Assembly: GCF_020386615.1 (NCBI RefSeq)
Contig: NZ_CP077769.1
Span: forward strand, 2,170,001 to 2,234,000
Origin: Chitinophaga pendula
GTDB lineage: Bacteria > Bacteroidota > Bacteroidia > Chitinophagales > Chitinophagaceae
Length of the DNA stretch: 64,000 bases
Direction of reading: 5' to 3'
A model generated the notes under the pieces. That model was not told the DNA's origin, made no database searches, and saw nothing but the letters and a program-made list of their open reading frames with translations. Positions 29,751-38,892 of this stretch are shown here, piece after piece. The translations under genes were made by a program, and so were the position numbers. Every line of letters begins with the position of its first letter. The first letter of the stretch is position 1.

Positions 29751-30297
29751 TTCCCCAATATTGTACTATCTTGGATACTGCAATTATCGTTGATCCACCA
29801 TAACGATAATCATATTTCAACATGCAGTATTTTATCAGCGATCTATTACCTGTAGCGCTGACCTGACCTTAAAAGCCTTTGGTAGCCTGCAGCATACAAG
29901 GGCCATCTTTTAACCATATAACCCCGGTCCGCAAAGTGTGTCAACTATCCGTATGTTTTAACCTGAACCTGATGATCGTTTAATTTGTCCGCTTTTCTGC
30001 GTATACCGGGAATACTTTACCGGGTTATCCTTCATCAAGCGCATCGTGATGTCACAGCACAATAGTGCGGTCAATATGCATTATCGTGCAGTCCCCGGCC
30101 TGATAAAATATCGGCTTGTTGCGCTTCTTTCCAATCTATTGGAGCATGTATGGCCGGAGCACTGGTGGCTCCGGCCCGTCTCCTGAATTACTTCACGTCA
30201 CCTTTTCCGCAAATCACAAATGAGCAATATCCCTGCTATGCCACTATACAACTGATCAGGAAAAAGAGCACTTTTCTTCATCCCCTAAACACTACAC
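29751..30297. other. Gene-free stretch with two hairpins
   Basis: No convincing gene. Two perfect inverted repeats are visible: ATTATCGTT/AACGATAAT at 29783-29810 and GGCCGGAGC/GCTCCGGCC at 30152-30176. Neither is followed by a T tract. The right part should hold the promoter of the peptidase gene, but I found no clear TTG/TAnnTTTG pair. Confidence 0.5.
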
Positions 30298-31833
30298 ATG
30301 AACACCAGATTACTGTATTCCGGGTTATTCCTTCTCGCATTGGCTGCGTGCCGTAAGGACCAATCCGCTATCACCTCCAATCGCCCTGGCACTGAACAAC
30401 CTGGTACCGTCATTCCTAAAGACCAGATCAATGCCTTCATCCGCCAAAGCCTGTCTTCCACCGGCCATTTTAAATGGGCCAATGCCAGCGATGAAATGGT
30501 ATGGAGCGCACTCGTACAAGGCGATAGCGTATTGTCCGTTGGATATCAACCGGCCACTTACGAAAACCTCGCCCGCACTATCCATCAGATAGATCTGAAC
30601 AACGATAGCTGGAAACAAGCTCACCAGGAAGTACTCGACATCGTACTCACCAATGAAGGCAAAGTCGCCGGTCAACGCCTCCAGTCACCAGTGCTCTATG
30701 ATCGTAAAACGTTACCCATTGTAGATGTCAAAGTTGGTAGCCTGGCTACCCTCAAAGCCCTCAGAGCATCTAAACTGGTACGCTATGCAGAGCCGATCGG
30801 ATACGGCCAGTATATGGAAGAACAATCCTCCGACAACAGCCGGGCTGCCTCTTCCTTACTCAACTTCGGATGTGGTAGCAACGATCCTTTCAACGGCCTT
30901 GTCGCTGGTTCAGATTATACTACCATCACGCCAGCTGCCAAACAATCCTGGAACTATACCTATCATAACATCCCACAGGCATGGAACCGATCTACCGGCG
31001 CCGGCATTAAGGTGATGATCATCGATACCGGAGTTAGTCCGAATCAGAATGCCTTCGGCACTGGCTTCAACCAGGGTGCTTCCAGTGGCCGTACCATTCA
31101 GAAATTGGTGACCTTCGCAGGTGGTACTCCTGACGACCTCTGTGGACATGGCACCAGCATGGCAGGTGCTTTGGCTGCCCCCCGCGGTACCAGTGGCAAC
31201 ACCGCCGGCATCGCCTACAACAGCAACCTCGTAATGGTTCACGCCGCCGAAAACGTAGTCCTGCTGTCAGATGAATCTGTGAATGGTGTAGCCGATGCAT
31301 ATGTACTGGCCGGAAACGATCCTGCATTAAAGATCGTCAGCATGAGCCTGGGTACTATCTTCGACTTTAGCGCTATCGAAGATGGTATCCGCTATGCATA
31401 TAACAAGGGTAAACTCATCTTCTGCGCTGCCGGTACCTCCAGCAAATTCTTCGGTAGCTTTGTAGGCGTAATATTCCCCGCCACCATGAGTGAAGTATAC
31501 GCCGTTACCGGTGTGAAAGACAACCTCACCGAACGTTGCGGCAACTGTCACGTAGGCCCCGAAGTAGCCTTCACCGTAGTAATGGAAAAAACATCTACCG
31601 GTAGAAACCCCCTGTCCACTGCCATGAGCGGCGATGTGCCTTCCACCGTAGGAGGATCTTCCGTAGCTACCGCCAGCTGCGCAGGTATTGCCGCCCTCGT
31701 ATGGAGCAAAAATCCTACCTATCCAAGAGACAGCATCGTAGCCCGCATGCGCCGCGCCGCCTCTTTCGGTCAGAACAGACATAACAAATTCGGCTGGGGC
31801 AACGTAAATGCCGACCTCGCCGTAGGACAGTAA
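30298..31833 (+). CDS. S8 (subtilisin-family) serine peptidase, lipoprotein
   Basis: 511 residues. An SpII signal ends in LALAAC with Cys18 as the lipid-bearing residue, so the enzyme is membrane anchored outside the cytoplasm. Residues 20-215 form a propeptide or N-terminal region. The catalytic triad is visible: Asp243 (MIIDTGV), His284 (CGHGTS) and Ser455 (GGSSVA). The S8 fold and triad are certain; the substrate is not. The next gene, 122 bp downstream, is a lanthipeptide-like precursor, and subtilisin-type proteases remove leaders in several lanthipeptide systems (NisP family). A leader-peptidase role is therefore a reasonable inference, though general proteolysis remains possible. The codon run is intact and the length is normal for lipoprotein subtilases. 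Confidence 0.93.
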   Translation: MNTRLLYSGLFLLALAACRKDQSAITSNRPGTEQPGTVIPKDQINAFIRQSLSSTGHFKWANASDEMVWSALVQGDSVLSVGYQPATYENLARTIHQIDLNNDSWKQAHQEVLDIVLTNEGKVAGQRLQSPVLYDRKTLPIVDVKVGSLATLKALRASKLVRYAEPIGYGQYMEEQSSDNSRAASSLLNFGCGSNDPFNGLVAGSDYTTITPAAKQSWNYTYHNIPQAWNRSTGAGIKVMIIDTGVSPNQNAFGTGFNQGASSGRTIQKLVTFAGGTPDDLCGHGTSMAGALAAPRGTSGNTAGIAYNSNLVMVHAAENVVLLSDESVNGVADAYVLAGNDPALKIVSMSLGTIFDFSAIEDGIRYAYNKGKLIFCAAGTSSKFFGSFVGVIFPATMSEVYAVTGVKDNLTERCGNCHVGPEVAFTVVMEKTSTGRNPLSTAMSGDVPSTVGGSSVATASCAGIAALVWSKNPTYPRDSIVARMRRAASFGQNRHNKFGWGNVNADLAVGQ

Positions 31834-31860
31834 ATAATCATTTCCATTGATCAGTAAAAA

Positions 31861-31887
31861 GGGGCATGCAGGGATATCGCATGCCCC
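31861..31887. terminator. Hairpin after the S8 peptidase
   Basis: Perfect 9-bp stem GGGGCATGC/GCATGCCCC with a 9-base loop, preceded by five A. There is no T tract on the plus side, so it may be a weak terminator, a processing site, or permit read-through into the precursor gene. Confidence 0.45.
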
Positions 31888-31955
31888 TCACTATTTATCC
31901 GAAGTTTCCTAAATTGTAAGTAACATATTTATCAACCTTAAAACCCAATCCCTTT

Positions 31956-32132
31956 ATGAAAAAGAAAACCACAGCCAAACTATCCCTGAAGAAGATCAAG
32001 ATCGCTCGCCTGAACCAATCCGCATTCTCCGGCCCGGGACCAATCACAGATAGCATCGCCATCTGTACCACCGTTTGCTCCCATCATGAAAATTGTACCT
32101 CCCTGCAACCACAAGGCCCGGAGATAATGTAA
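31956..32132 (+). CDS. Class I lanthipeptide-like RiPP precursor, 58 aa
   Basis: A small ORF starting ATG AAA AAG AAA and ending TAA. The leader begins MKKKTTAK and contains LSLKKIKIARLNQ, which resembles the K-L-x-L-x-K-x-x-I-A-x-L-N leader of Bacteroidota class I lanthipeptide precursors such as those related to pinensins. The candidate core (from about residue 24) is rich in Ser, Thr and Cys with three cysteines: ICTTVCSHHENC. This is the substrate type for LanB dehydration and LanC cyclisation. No lanB, lanC or export gene is in the window, so it would be an orphan precursor modified by enzymes encoded elsewhere, or unmodified. It lies between the S8 peptidase and an AraC regulator. The leader assignment is by pattern; the product is inference. 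Confidence 0.72.
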   Translation: MKKKTTAKLSLKKIKIARLNQSAFSGPGPITDSIAICTTVCSHHENCTSLQPQGPEIM

Positions 32133-32154
32133 AAAACAAAAGTATTTAACAACC

Positions 32155-32180
32155 TAACGCCCGGCCCCCGTCGGGCGTTA
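32155..32180 (+). terminator. Hairpin after the precursor gene
   Basis: Perfect 9-bp stem TAACGCCCG/CGGGCGTTA starting 23 bp after the precursor stop, with a GC-rich core. No long T tract follows, so termination efficiency is uncertain. Confidence 0.5.
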
Positions 32181-32278
32181 CTATCCCAGATTATTCCCAT
32201 ACATTCGTATCGCCGGCAGGTACGGCAATATATCATGCACCGCGCTTCATCCTTTAATAACAGTATCACTCCGGCCTC

Positions 32279-33103
32279 ATGCATATAGACAGCACATACC
32301 CGGATAACTGGTATCAACTGAAAGACTGGCGCCTGGATAAACAAGTACAGACCTCCCCGTCAAAAGCATACAATGACTGCTTCTGCTTCGTACTGGTACA
32401 TAGCGGTAGGGTAGCCTGGCAACTCGGTCATCGTCACTACGAACTGCATAGTGGCCAGCTGATCGTAGATAAGCCGGACTACGAATACACCTTGCTGCCC
32501 GGCACAGCCCATTGCACTGTCTTCAACTTCAGTAAGGAATGGTATGCGTCCTTGCAGGAAACCTGTGACCTGCGCGACATCCCTTTTTTTAAGCAGCATA
32601 ACATACTGGCAGATAAAATACCGGCTACCGCAGCCATCGAATACCTGCACACACAGATACAACAGGGTGGGGAAGGAGAACAGTTGAAAAAAGATACCCT
32701 GGTGCTCGAACTGCTCCGCCTCGTCATCACAGGATTGCAGCCGGCAAATGAAGACATCATCCCGCATATCGGTAAAGATGCACACCTCTATGCAATAGAA
32801 AGAGCCAAACAATATCTGCTGAACCATTTCACCGAGGATATCTCGCTGGCCCAGTTGGCCCGCCATGCCTATGTAAGCCCATTTTACCTGAGCCGCCTGT
32901 TCAAAACCATGACAGGACTGCCACCACACCAGTACCTCCGGGAAATACGATTCAAACATGCGGCAATGCTGATCAGTAATACCCACCTGCCCATTGCAGA
33001 TATCGCATATGCAGCAGGATTCGGAAATACCGACTATTTCACAGCCGCTTTCACCCGGCGATTTAAAGTGCCACCCACCCGCTACCACCAACGCTATCAC
33101 TAA
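32279..33103 (+). CDS. AraC family transcriptional regulator
   Basis: 274 residues. The N-terminal part (about 1-150) is a cupin-like sensing domain with His-rich beta strands (GHRHYELHSGQL). The C-terminal 100 residues carry the double helix-turn-helix of the AraC family, with ISLAQLARHAYVSPFYLSRL and the signature ADIAYAAGFGNTDYFTAAF. It acts in the cytoplasm as a DNA-binding regulator, probably ligand responsive. It stands alone, 146 bp after the precursor gene and on the same strand, so it could control the peptidase/precursor pair or the downstream lipoprotein; neither is shown by the sequence. Confidence 0.92.
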   Translation: MHIDSTYPDNWYQLKDWRLDKQVQTSPSKAYNDCFCFVLVHSGRVAWQLGHRHYELHSGQLIVDKPDYEYTLLPGTAHCTVFNFSKEWYASLQETCDLRDIPFFKQHNILADKIPATAAIEYLHTQIQQGGEGEQLKKDTLVLELLRLVITGLQPANEDIIPHIGKDAHLYAIERAKQYLLNHFTEDISLAQLARHAYVSPFYLSRLFKTMTGLPPHQYLREIRFKHAAMLISNTHLPIADIAYAAGFGNTDYFTAAFTRRFKVPPTRYHQRYH

Positions 33104-33164
33104 AACACAAGATTTTGGCAAGAAATCTAAACTCCTTGCCTGCAACTCCACCTAAATTGTCTGC

Positions 33165-34142
33165 ATGATACGTTATCGGAACCATGCTTATAGGTGCTTA
33201 TGCCTGGCTGCGGTTATATTGGCAGCCTGCACAGATGCCCGGCCGGAAAAGAGCGCTGCTGCCACCAATGCAGTGCTCTTTGAACCGGCCCTCTTTGAAC
33301 CGGGTGTCATTAGTACCGGCGACTACGATACCCACCCCGCTTTTTCTCCTTCCGGAGATACGCTATACTTCCTCAAATGCACACCAGATATCAACGCCTG
33401 CACCATCTGCGTCTCCTATAAAAAAGCAGGAAGATGGACCGCCCCTGTCATCGCCTCCTTCTCCGGCAGATATACCGATGTAGATCCCTTCGTCACCAAA
33501 GATGGTAACACTTTATACTTCGCCTCCGACAGACCTATACACCCGGGAGAAAGCATCCGCACAGATTGGGACATCTGGAAGACCGAACGTACATCCGCAG
33601 GCTGGTCAGCGCCCGTACACCTCGATACGGTCATCAACAGCCCGGAAAGCGAATACTATCCCACCCAGACCGACGATGGCACCTTGTACTTCAGCTCCGG
33701 CAGAAAAGGAGGCCTGGGGGGCGCAGATATCTATTGCTGCCGTCTGGTGAATGGAAAATACACTGTCCGTGAACACCTCAGTAGCGCCGTTAACACCGCC
33801 TGCAACGAATACGAACCCTTCATCGCTCCCGATGAAAGCTACCTGCTGTTTATGGCGACCATTCCCAACGGACTGGGAAACGGAGATATCTATATCAGCT
33901 GCCGCCAGAACGGACAATGGTCCCCTGCACGCAAACTACCACCGCCTATCAATACCTCTGCCTCCGAATGGTCCCCCAAAGTCACCCGCGATGGAAAATA
34001 TCTGTTCTTCGGCAGCGCCCGCAGTATCCCGGCATCCGTCCCATCAGCACCTGTGCCGCTCCGGGTGTACAAACAAACACAGTTATATCGCCCGGGCAAC
34101 GGCCTCGGTGATATCTATTATATGAACTTTTCTGCCTTCTAA
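33165..34142 (+). CDS. PD40 (TolB-like) beta-propeller lipoprotein
   Basis: 325 residues. The signal peptide ends in VILAAC, giving a lipoprotein with Cys22. The body holds repeated PD40/WD40-like blades recognised by motifs such as HPAFSPSGDTLYF, DPFVTKDGNTLYFASDR and EWSPKVTRDGKYLFFGS. Similar TolB-like proteins sit in the periplasm or on the outer membrane of Bacteroidota, often as binding or scaffold proteins; no catalytic residues are evident. It follows the AraC gene by 61 bp and may be co-transcribed with it. Fold confident, role unknown. Confidence 0.85.
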   Translation: MIRYRNHAYRCLCLAAVILAACTDARPEKSAAATNAVLFEPALFEPGVISTGDYDTHPAFSPSGDTLYFLKCTPDINACTICVSYKKAGRWTAPVIASFSGRYTDVDPFVTKDGNTLYFASDRPIHPGESIRTDWDIWKTERTSAGWSAPVHLDTVINSPESEYYPTQTDDGTLYFSSGRKGGLGGADIYCCRLVNGKYTVREHLSSAVNTACNEYEPFIAPDESYLLFMATIPNGLGNGDIYISCRQNGQWSPARKLPPPINTSASEWSPKVTRDGKYLFFGSARSIPASVPSAPVPLRVYKQTQLYRPGNGLGDIYYMNFSAF

Positions 34143-34190
34143 AGACAACAACGATTATATAAAAGGAGTTAATATTGATACAAGAAATGA

Positions 34191-34219
34191 TTGTATTATT
34201 TTTCTTTTTCGTACCTTTA
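34191..34219 (+). promoter_or_regulatory. Bacteroidota-type promoter for candidate small RNA
   Basis: TTG at 34191-34193 and TACCTTTA at 34212-34219 with an 18-base spacer, one mismatch from the TAnnTTTG -7 box. Transcription would start near 34225, with only a hairpin-terminated non-coding stretch downstream on this strand. Confidence 0.55.
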
Positions 34220-34223
34220 TGAA

Positions 34224-34309
34224 GAGAGAAACTGAACGGTCTCTCTCCCTTTTAGTTTTGTGTCTGTTAATGGCTGCTGACGCAGGTTATCTGTCAGCAG
34301 CCATTTTTA
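34224..34309 (+). ncRNA. Candidate small RNA ending in a strong terminator
   Basis: About 85 bases between a plausible promoter and a perfect 11-bp terminator stem (TGGCTGCTGAC at 34271-34281 with GTCAGCAGCCA at 34293-34303, then TTTTT). A second small hairpin AGAGAG/CTCTCT lies at 34223-34246 and a T-rich single-stranded part between them, the general shape of a trans-acting sRNA. No family is recognised. A 49-codon ORF starting at 34219 spans the terminator and is probably chance. The same hairpin would also stop transcription from the PD40 gene. Confidence 0.45.
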
Positions 34310-34312
34310 TAC

Positions 34313-34343
34313 AAAAAAAAGCCCGCTCCATAACGGAACGGGC
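34313..34343 (-). terminator. Terminator of the PL14-like gene
   Basis: Read on the minus strand: stem GCCCGTTCC/GGAGCGGGC with one mismatch, followed by eight T. It lies 118 bp after the stop of the minus-strand lyase gene. Confidence 0.7.
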
Positions 34344-34460
34344 CGATCAGACAGATGATCGTATATGAACGACAAGTGATGACAGTACAGGGGATAATAT
34401 ACACTCTCCCCATCCAACCTGTACTAGCCCTTCGTCATAAACTCAAAAGCGAAGCATAGA

Positions 34461-35342
34461 CTAGCGGATCTTACGCAATACCAGGTTATCGTAGTAGATA
34501 TAGCTGTCTACAGGAGACTGCCAGTAAGTCTGGCTGCCACCACGGAACGTATGGAACGTCATGTTTTTGATCAAACGCTGTGCATCATTGGTAGTCCAGC
34601 GGATCGCTGTATCAAGCACCGTAGTACCATTGATGATGATCTGAGCGCGACCATCCCTGTTACTACCGGTATTACTTTTAATATATACATGTACGTGATA
34701 GGTAGTACCTTTGGTAATACTGCCCGAAGAGGGATAAGACTTGCCAAAAGTATCACCATACTGTCCGGGTTGATCCTTATGATAAATGTAAGGTTGGAAG
34801 AACACGCGGCCGGCATCGGTCTGGTACCACATCATACGCAGTGTACCGCCATTACCATCCCATCCGGGATCACCGCCGGTATTACCTTCTCCTATGGAGA
34901 AACCAAAACCTACCTTACCACCACGACTCCAGTCAAACTGGCTGTGGAAACGCACGTCGTAATCCAGCTCATACTCCGTACCGTCTGATACGTCGATATT
35001 CGAGATCAGACCGCCCGCGCCGGAAAGCGCATTTTTTAACAGGGTTACCCGCAGCGTACCGTCGGAAATATAAGAACGGGACTGATTCCAGCCTCCGGCA
35101 TTACCGAAATCACTGGCCGCATTACCACTGCTGTAAGCACCTGTAGCATAATTGTTCCAGTTAATAGACAGACTGCTGGGGATCGCTTCTGTATTGGGGC
35201 TTCTATCGGTACCTGTCTCTGTGTTGGCTATGGGGTCTGCAGCGTTCTCCTTCTGACAGGATGTGCCCAGGGTACCGAGTGTAACCAGCATCCAGCTGGC
35301 GTGAACGAGGAATCTTGATGTTGACTTCATGATGTTTTTCAT
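34461..35342 (-). CDS. Polysaccharide lyase 14-like lipoprotein
   Basis: 293 residues. A lipoprotein signal ends near GTLGTSC (Cys about 29), then a Ser/Thr/Asn-rich linker and a beta-jelly-roll domain from about residue 60 to the end. Motifs FDWSRGGKVGFG, QPGQYGDTFG and the C-terminal DSYIYYDNLVLRK match the pattern of PL14-type alginate/glucuronan lyases, in which a concave sheet binds uronic-acid polymers. Family placement is by pattern, and the catalytic residues were not verified. It is a single gene transcribed leftward with its own terminator and is not in a SusCD polysaccharide-utilisation locus, so it may act on exopolysaccharide or environmental uronans. Confidence 0.75.
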   Translation of the reverse strand: MKNIMKSTSRFLVHASWMLVTLGTLGTSCQKENAADPIANTETGTDRSPNTEAIPSSLSINWNNYATGAYSSGNAASDFGNAGGWNQSRSYISDGTLRVTLLKNALSGAGGLISNIDVSDGTEYELDYDVRFHSQFDWSRGGKVGFGFSIGEGNTGGDPGWDGNGGTLRMMWYQTDAGRVFFQPYIYHKDQPGQYGDTFGKSYPSSGSITKGTTYHVHVYIKSNTGSNRDGRAQIIINGTTVLDTAIRWTTNDAQRLIKNMTFHTFRGGSQTYWQSPVDSYIYYDNLVLRKIR

Positions 35343-35943
35343 TAACGGTGATGAAATGTTTGGGAGAGCAATATGTAAGTGGAGATATTTGCGTTAGGGC
35401 AATACAATACCAGCACATCCCCGCAGGGACACGCACAATATTGAAGGGACATAAAAGATACCGGAATTACTCCCTGAGCAGAGGTAACAATAGCGTTTTC
35501 ATATGTTTGTCATTTACGGTGAACGATTGACTGGCTGATAATTACTTGTTAGCGTTTCGATTTCGGGCGGTTGATAGAAGCTGTTAAAGCCGGGCTGCTA
35601 TTCTTTTTCTAATCTGGAATAATAGGTCTTCCAATCTGGTGCGAACGTTTGCATAAATGGGTCATAAAATACCCGGCAGATGTAAGCACCGCCGGGCAGC
35701 GGCTCGTCATACAATCAACTAAATATATTGTAAAACGACCCCGGTATATAACCAAGTTAAACGGTAGATCTAAATGGAAACAATTTATTCATAAATGTGG
35801 CCGTGGAATTTGTGACTATCTAATTACATTCGATTGCAATTGTATCTAAAATAGACTAAGTTGTTTAGAAAACAAAATATTTCGGGGGGAATTTTTTACG
35901 CAATACCGTATCTAAACTTAACAATAGCCTCATTGGCACAAAC
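35343..35943. other. Gene-free divergent intergenic region
   Basis: About 600 bases between the leftward lyase gene and the promoter of the rightward acetyltransferase gene, A/T-rich in its right half. Short ORFs here (60-70 codons) have no family features, no ribosome-binding site and unnatural composition. One hairpin, CCCGGC/GCCGGG at 35672-35696, is visible. Confidence 0.5.
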
Positions 35944-35972
35944 TTGCACCGAAAAAAAAAGCTGTATATTAG
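35944..35972 (+). promoter_or_regulatory. Promoter of the GNAT/hybrid kinase operon
   Basis: TTG at 35944-35946, an 18-base spacer, then TATATTAG at 35965-35972 (one mismatch from TAnnTTTG). The start point would be near 35979, giving a 5' leader of about 90 bases. Confidence 0.55.
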
Positions 35973-36069
35973 TGCGCAGAACCGTTGTTGATATTATAGG
36001 GATATTTAATGCCAACGTCCTAACCAGCCGGCAAAACACGAATCAGTCAAACCCAAACTATATAAGATT

Positions 36070-36648
36070 ATGATCAAAGCATCCTATGATGATAAAAAAC
36101 GAATCGTTGATATCCTCCGGCAATCCTTTGACACCAACAAAAGCGTAAACTATATCATTCCGCAAGACAGCAAACGGGAAAAGCGCATTGCAGCACTCAT
36201 GGACTATTCCTTCGAATTATGCTATCAATTCGGAGAAGTATACCTCTCCGACGATAAAAATGCCTGCGCGCTCATCATGCTGCCAGAACAAAAAAAGACA
36301 AATCTTAAAGCCATCCTCCTCGATGCTAAGATGGTTTTCTCCTGCACAGGCCTCGGTAACGTCAAAAAAGCACTGGACCGCGAAGCCAAAGTCAAAGCAT
36401 TGCTGCCGCAGGAGGCCATCTATTACCTCTGGTTCATCGGAGTAGATCCCGCCCACGCCCACCAGGGCATTGGCAGCCATCTCCTCAATGAAGTCATCGC
36501 CGTAGGCAACGCAATGGGAAGACCCATATGCCTGGAGACCTCCACAGAACGAAACATTCCCTGGTACCAACGCCACGGATTCCACATCTATAACGAATTG
36601 ACCTTAAGCTACAAATTGAGCTTTTTGAGAAGAGAACCAAGCAAATAA
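36070..36648 (+). CDS. GNAT family N-acetyltransferase
   Basis: 192 residues, cytoplasmic. The acetyl-CoA-binding motif A is visible as YLWFIGVDPAHAHQGIGSHLL (Q-G-I-G loop near residue 138), followed by CLETSTERNIPWYQRHGF, the usual strand/helix end of the fold. It transfers an acetyl group from acetyl-CoA to an amine; the substrate cannot be told from the sequence. It precedes the hybrid kinase by 9 bp, so they share a transcript, which hints at a signalling or resistance link but is not proof. Confidence 0.88.
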   Translation: MIKASYDDKKRIVDILRQSFDTNKSVNYIIPQDSKREKRIAALMDYSFELCYQFGEVYLSDDKNACALIMLPEQKKTNLKAILLDAKMVFSCTGLGNVKKALDREAKVKALLPQEAIYYLWFIGVDPAHAHQGIGSHLLNEVIAVGNAMGRPICLETSTERNIPWYQRHGFHIYNELTLSYKLSFLRREPSK

Positions 36649-36657
36649 GAATATTGT

Positions 36658-38892
36658 ATGTTATTTCCGGGGACAGAAATGCATCTTATCACATTCTTCT
36701 TTGTGGTAATTGAAATGGTGATGTTCTTATATCAAATGATATATTACCTTTCAAGACCACGGGATAAAAGTAGACTGTGGTACCTCATTTTATTGGTATT
36801 GTTACTGGGGTACAATATCACAGGCGGGCTCTTTCCCGATCCTGCCATTCCAATTCCCATCGTCGTACAGAATATTATCGCTTACGGAACAGGCTTCACC
36901 ATGGCCTCCTTCTTCCCGTATTACTTCTACAAAGCATTTAACCTCAAAAGACTGAGGTTCCATGCTCTCTACGGTATATTCCTGTTCCTCATCCTCCCTT
37001 TTTTCCTGTTCTTCGTCATCGGATACTCCATCAATAAAGACCTGGGTTGGACCCGCCGGTATGGCGTCATCATCCCATTCCTGTACAGCATATCCCTCGT
37101 ATGGGCGCTGACAAAGGCCGTCCTGATCAAGTACCGCGAAGATAAAAGCAAAGCCGAACTGAAAGAAATATTCGCCGTATACCTCGCCGTTATCCCTTGG
37201 GCCTCCATGACCCTCTTGTCATACTTTAATGCCAGCCAGGCCCTCGAAGTATCCATCACCAACGGTGGATTCCTAGTTATCACCGTCCTGTTCATCCGGC
37301 GCACCGTCCGCGAATCCCGACAGGAATACGATGAACTTCAGGAACTCAATAGCACCCTCACCGAAAAAGTGAAGGAACGTACCCGCAAACTCGAAGAACT
37401 GAACGAACAAAAAACACATACGTTCGTCAACCTCGCCCACGAAACAAAAACACCGCTTACGCTCATCAGCAACTACCTCGAAGAGTATATCGATAAATAT
37501 GGAGAAACAACAGAACTAACCGTCATCCGTAAAAACATCGACAAACTCACCAAAGATATCAGCAACTTCTTCGACCTCGAACGCTATTCCAAAGGCTTCG
37601 ATGTCTATAATCATGACCAGGTCACCGACTTCAGCGAATTGCTCAATGACAACCTGGTCCTATTCCGGCACTATGCCAGCCATCGCCAGGTCAGCATATC
37701 CTCCGATATCACCCCCGACCTGCATGTCAAAGCCGACCCCGATGCCATCAACCGCATCGTTAATAACCTCGTCGAAAACGCCATTCGCTATTCCCGCGAA
37801 AATAGCCGCATTCACGTATCCCTCCGGGTAGGAGAGGAGGACCTGCTGCACTTCTCCGTACAAGATGAAGGAATGGGCATCCCCAGGAATATGCAGCAGA
37901 AAATATTCGAACCCTACTTCCAGATATATACCGCGAAAAAAAGTAGCCAGGGCATGGGACTGGGACTCCCCATCGTACGCCAGATCGTCGATGGCCTCGC
38001 CGGCAAAATAACCGTCGAAAGTAACCCGGACAAAAAAACCGGTACCACCATGAAAGTCTCCCTGCCCATATACCAGGCCGGCATCAATGAAGAGGCCGCC
38101 ATCTATGCCGTACACCAACATACCCGTCTCTACCCCGAGACCTTCCAGGTAGAAGACTCCCCCTTCGACGAACAACACCAGACACTCATGATCGTCGAAG
38201 ACAACCTCGCCATGCTCCAATACCTCACCCGTAAACTCAGCACACAATATAATATTATCGTCGCCCTCAACGGACAGGAAGCCCTCAAAAAGATCCGGGA
38301 AGCCACCATACTACCGCACCTCATCATCTCCGACGTCATGATGGATAAGGTAGATGGCTATAAGTTTGCTTCCATCCTCTCCGAAGATGCCAGGTACAAC
38401 CACATCCCCTTTATCTTCCTCTCCGCTAAATATACCAGCGACGACCGGCTCCAGGGCCTCCAACTGGGGGCCATCGACTTTATCCGCAAACCATTCCGCA
38501 TCCCGGAACTTAGCCAGAAGATCGCATCCATCCTGGAAAATGCCGAACGCCAACGGAAAGTGCTACTCAACTCCGCCTTCAGTGCCCTCAAAAATCTCGG
38601 ACAAATACCGCCACCACCCTCCACACCAGTAGATCCTGTACCTGAAAATGTGCCCGCACCAGCCGCACGTGTCGGCAGCCGCTTCGAACAGAATTGCCAG
38701 CGATACCACCTTACCTCAAGGGAAATAGACATCGCCCGGCTCATCTGTGAAGGACATAAATACAAAGACATCGGTACCACCCTATTCATCTCGGAAAAAA
38801 CAGTTACCAAACACGTACAAAACATCTTCGAAAAAGTTGCCATCCGTAATAAGGTGCAACTCATCAATAAACTTGAAGCTGGGGACGATTAA
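36658..38892 (+). CDS. Seven-helix hybrid histidine kinase with receiver and LuxR-type HTH
   Basis: 744 residues. Seven hydrophobic segments (about 5-215) form the sensor, with no large extracellular domain. A coiled coil precedes the kinase core: H-box LAHETKTPLTLI (His near 260), N-box NRIVNNLVENAIRYS, G1 DEGMGIP, G2 GMGLGLPIV. A receiver domain follows (MIVEDN, phospho-acceptor in LIISDVMMDKVDG near 559, Lys in FIRKPF), then a C-terminal LuxR-type helix-turn-helix (LTSREIDIARLICEG, ISEKTVTKHVQNIFEKV). One protein can sense, phosphorylate itself and bind DNA, so it would act from the membrane. A second ATG exists seven codons in. Targets and signal are unknown. Confidence 0.92.
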   Translation: MLFPGTEMHLITFFFVVIEMVMFLYQMIYYLSRPRDKSRLWYLILLVLLLGYNITGGLFPDPAIPIPIVVQNIIAYGTGFTMASFFPYYFYKAFNLKRLRFHALYGIFLFLILPFFLFFVIGYSINKDLGWTRRYGVIIPFLYSISLVWALTKAVLIKYREDKSKAELKEIFAVYLAVIPWASMTLLSYFNASQALEVSITNGGFLVITVLFIRRTVRESRQEYDELQELNSTLTEKVKERTRKLEELNEQKTHTFVNLAHETKTPLTLISNYLEEYIDKYGETTELTVIRKNIDKLTKDISNFFDLERYSKGFDVYNHDQVTDFSELLNDNLVLFRHYASHRQVSISSDITPDLHVKADPDAINRIVNNLVENAIRYSRENSRIHVSLRVGEEDLLHFSVQDEGMGIPRNMQQKIFEPYFQIYTAKKSSQGMGLGLPIVRQIVDGLAGKITVESNPDKKTGTTMKVSLPIYQAGINEEAAIYAVHQHTRLYPETFQVEDSPFDEQHQTLMIVEDNLAMLQYLTRKLSTQYNIIVALNGQEALKKIREATILPHLIISDVMMDKVDGYKFASILSEDARYNHIPFIFLSAKYTSDDRLQGLQLGAIDFIRKPFRIPELSQKIASILENAERQRKVLLNSAFSALKNLGQIPPPPSTPVDPVPENVPAPAARVGSRFEQNCQRYHLTSREIDIARLICEGHKYKDIGTTLFISEKTVTKHVQNIFEKVAIRNKVQLINKLEAGDD

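Noticed and set aside
34219..34368. 49-codon ORF over the small RNA region
   Set aside because: It runs through two terminator hairpins and has no recognisable features; more likely chance.
35861..36073. 70-codon ORF upstream of the GNAT gene
   Set aside because: TTG start, runs over the promoter box and into the GNAT start; no features.
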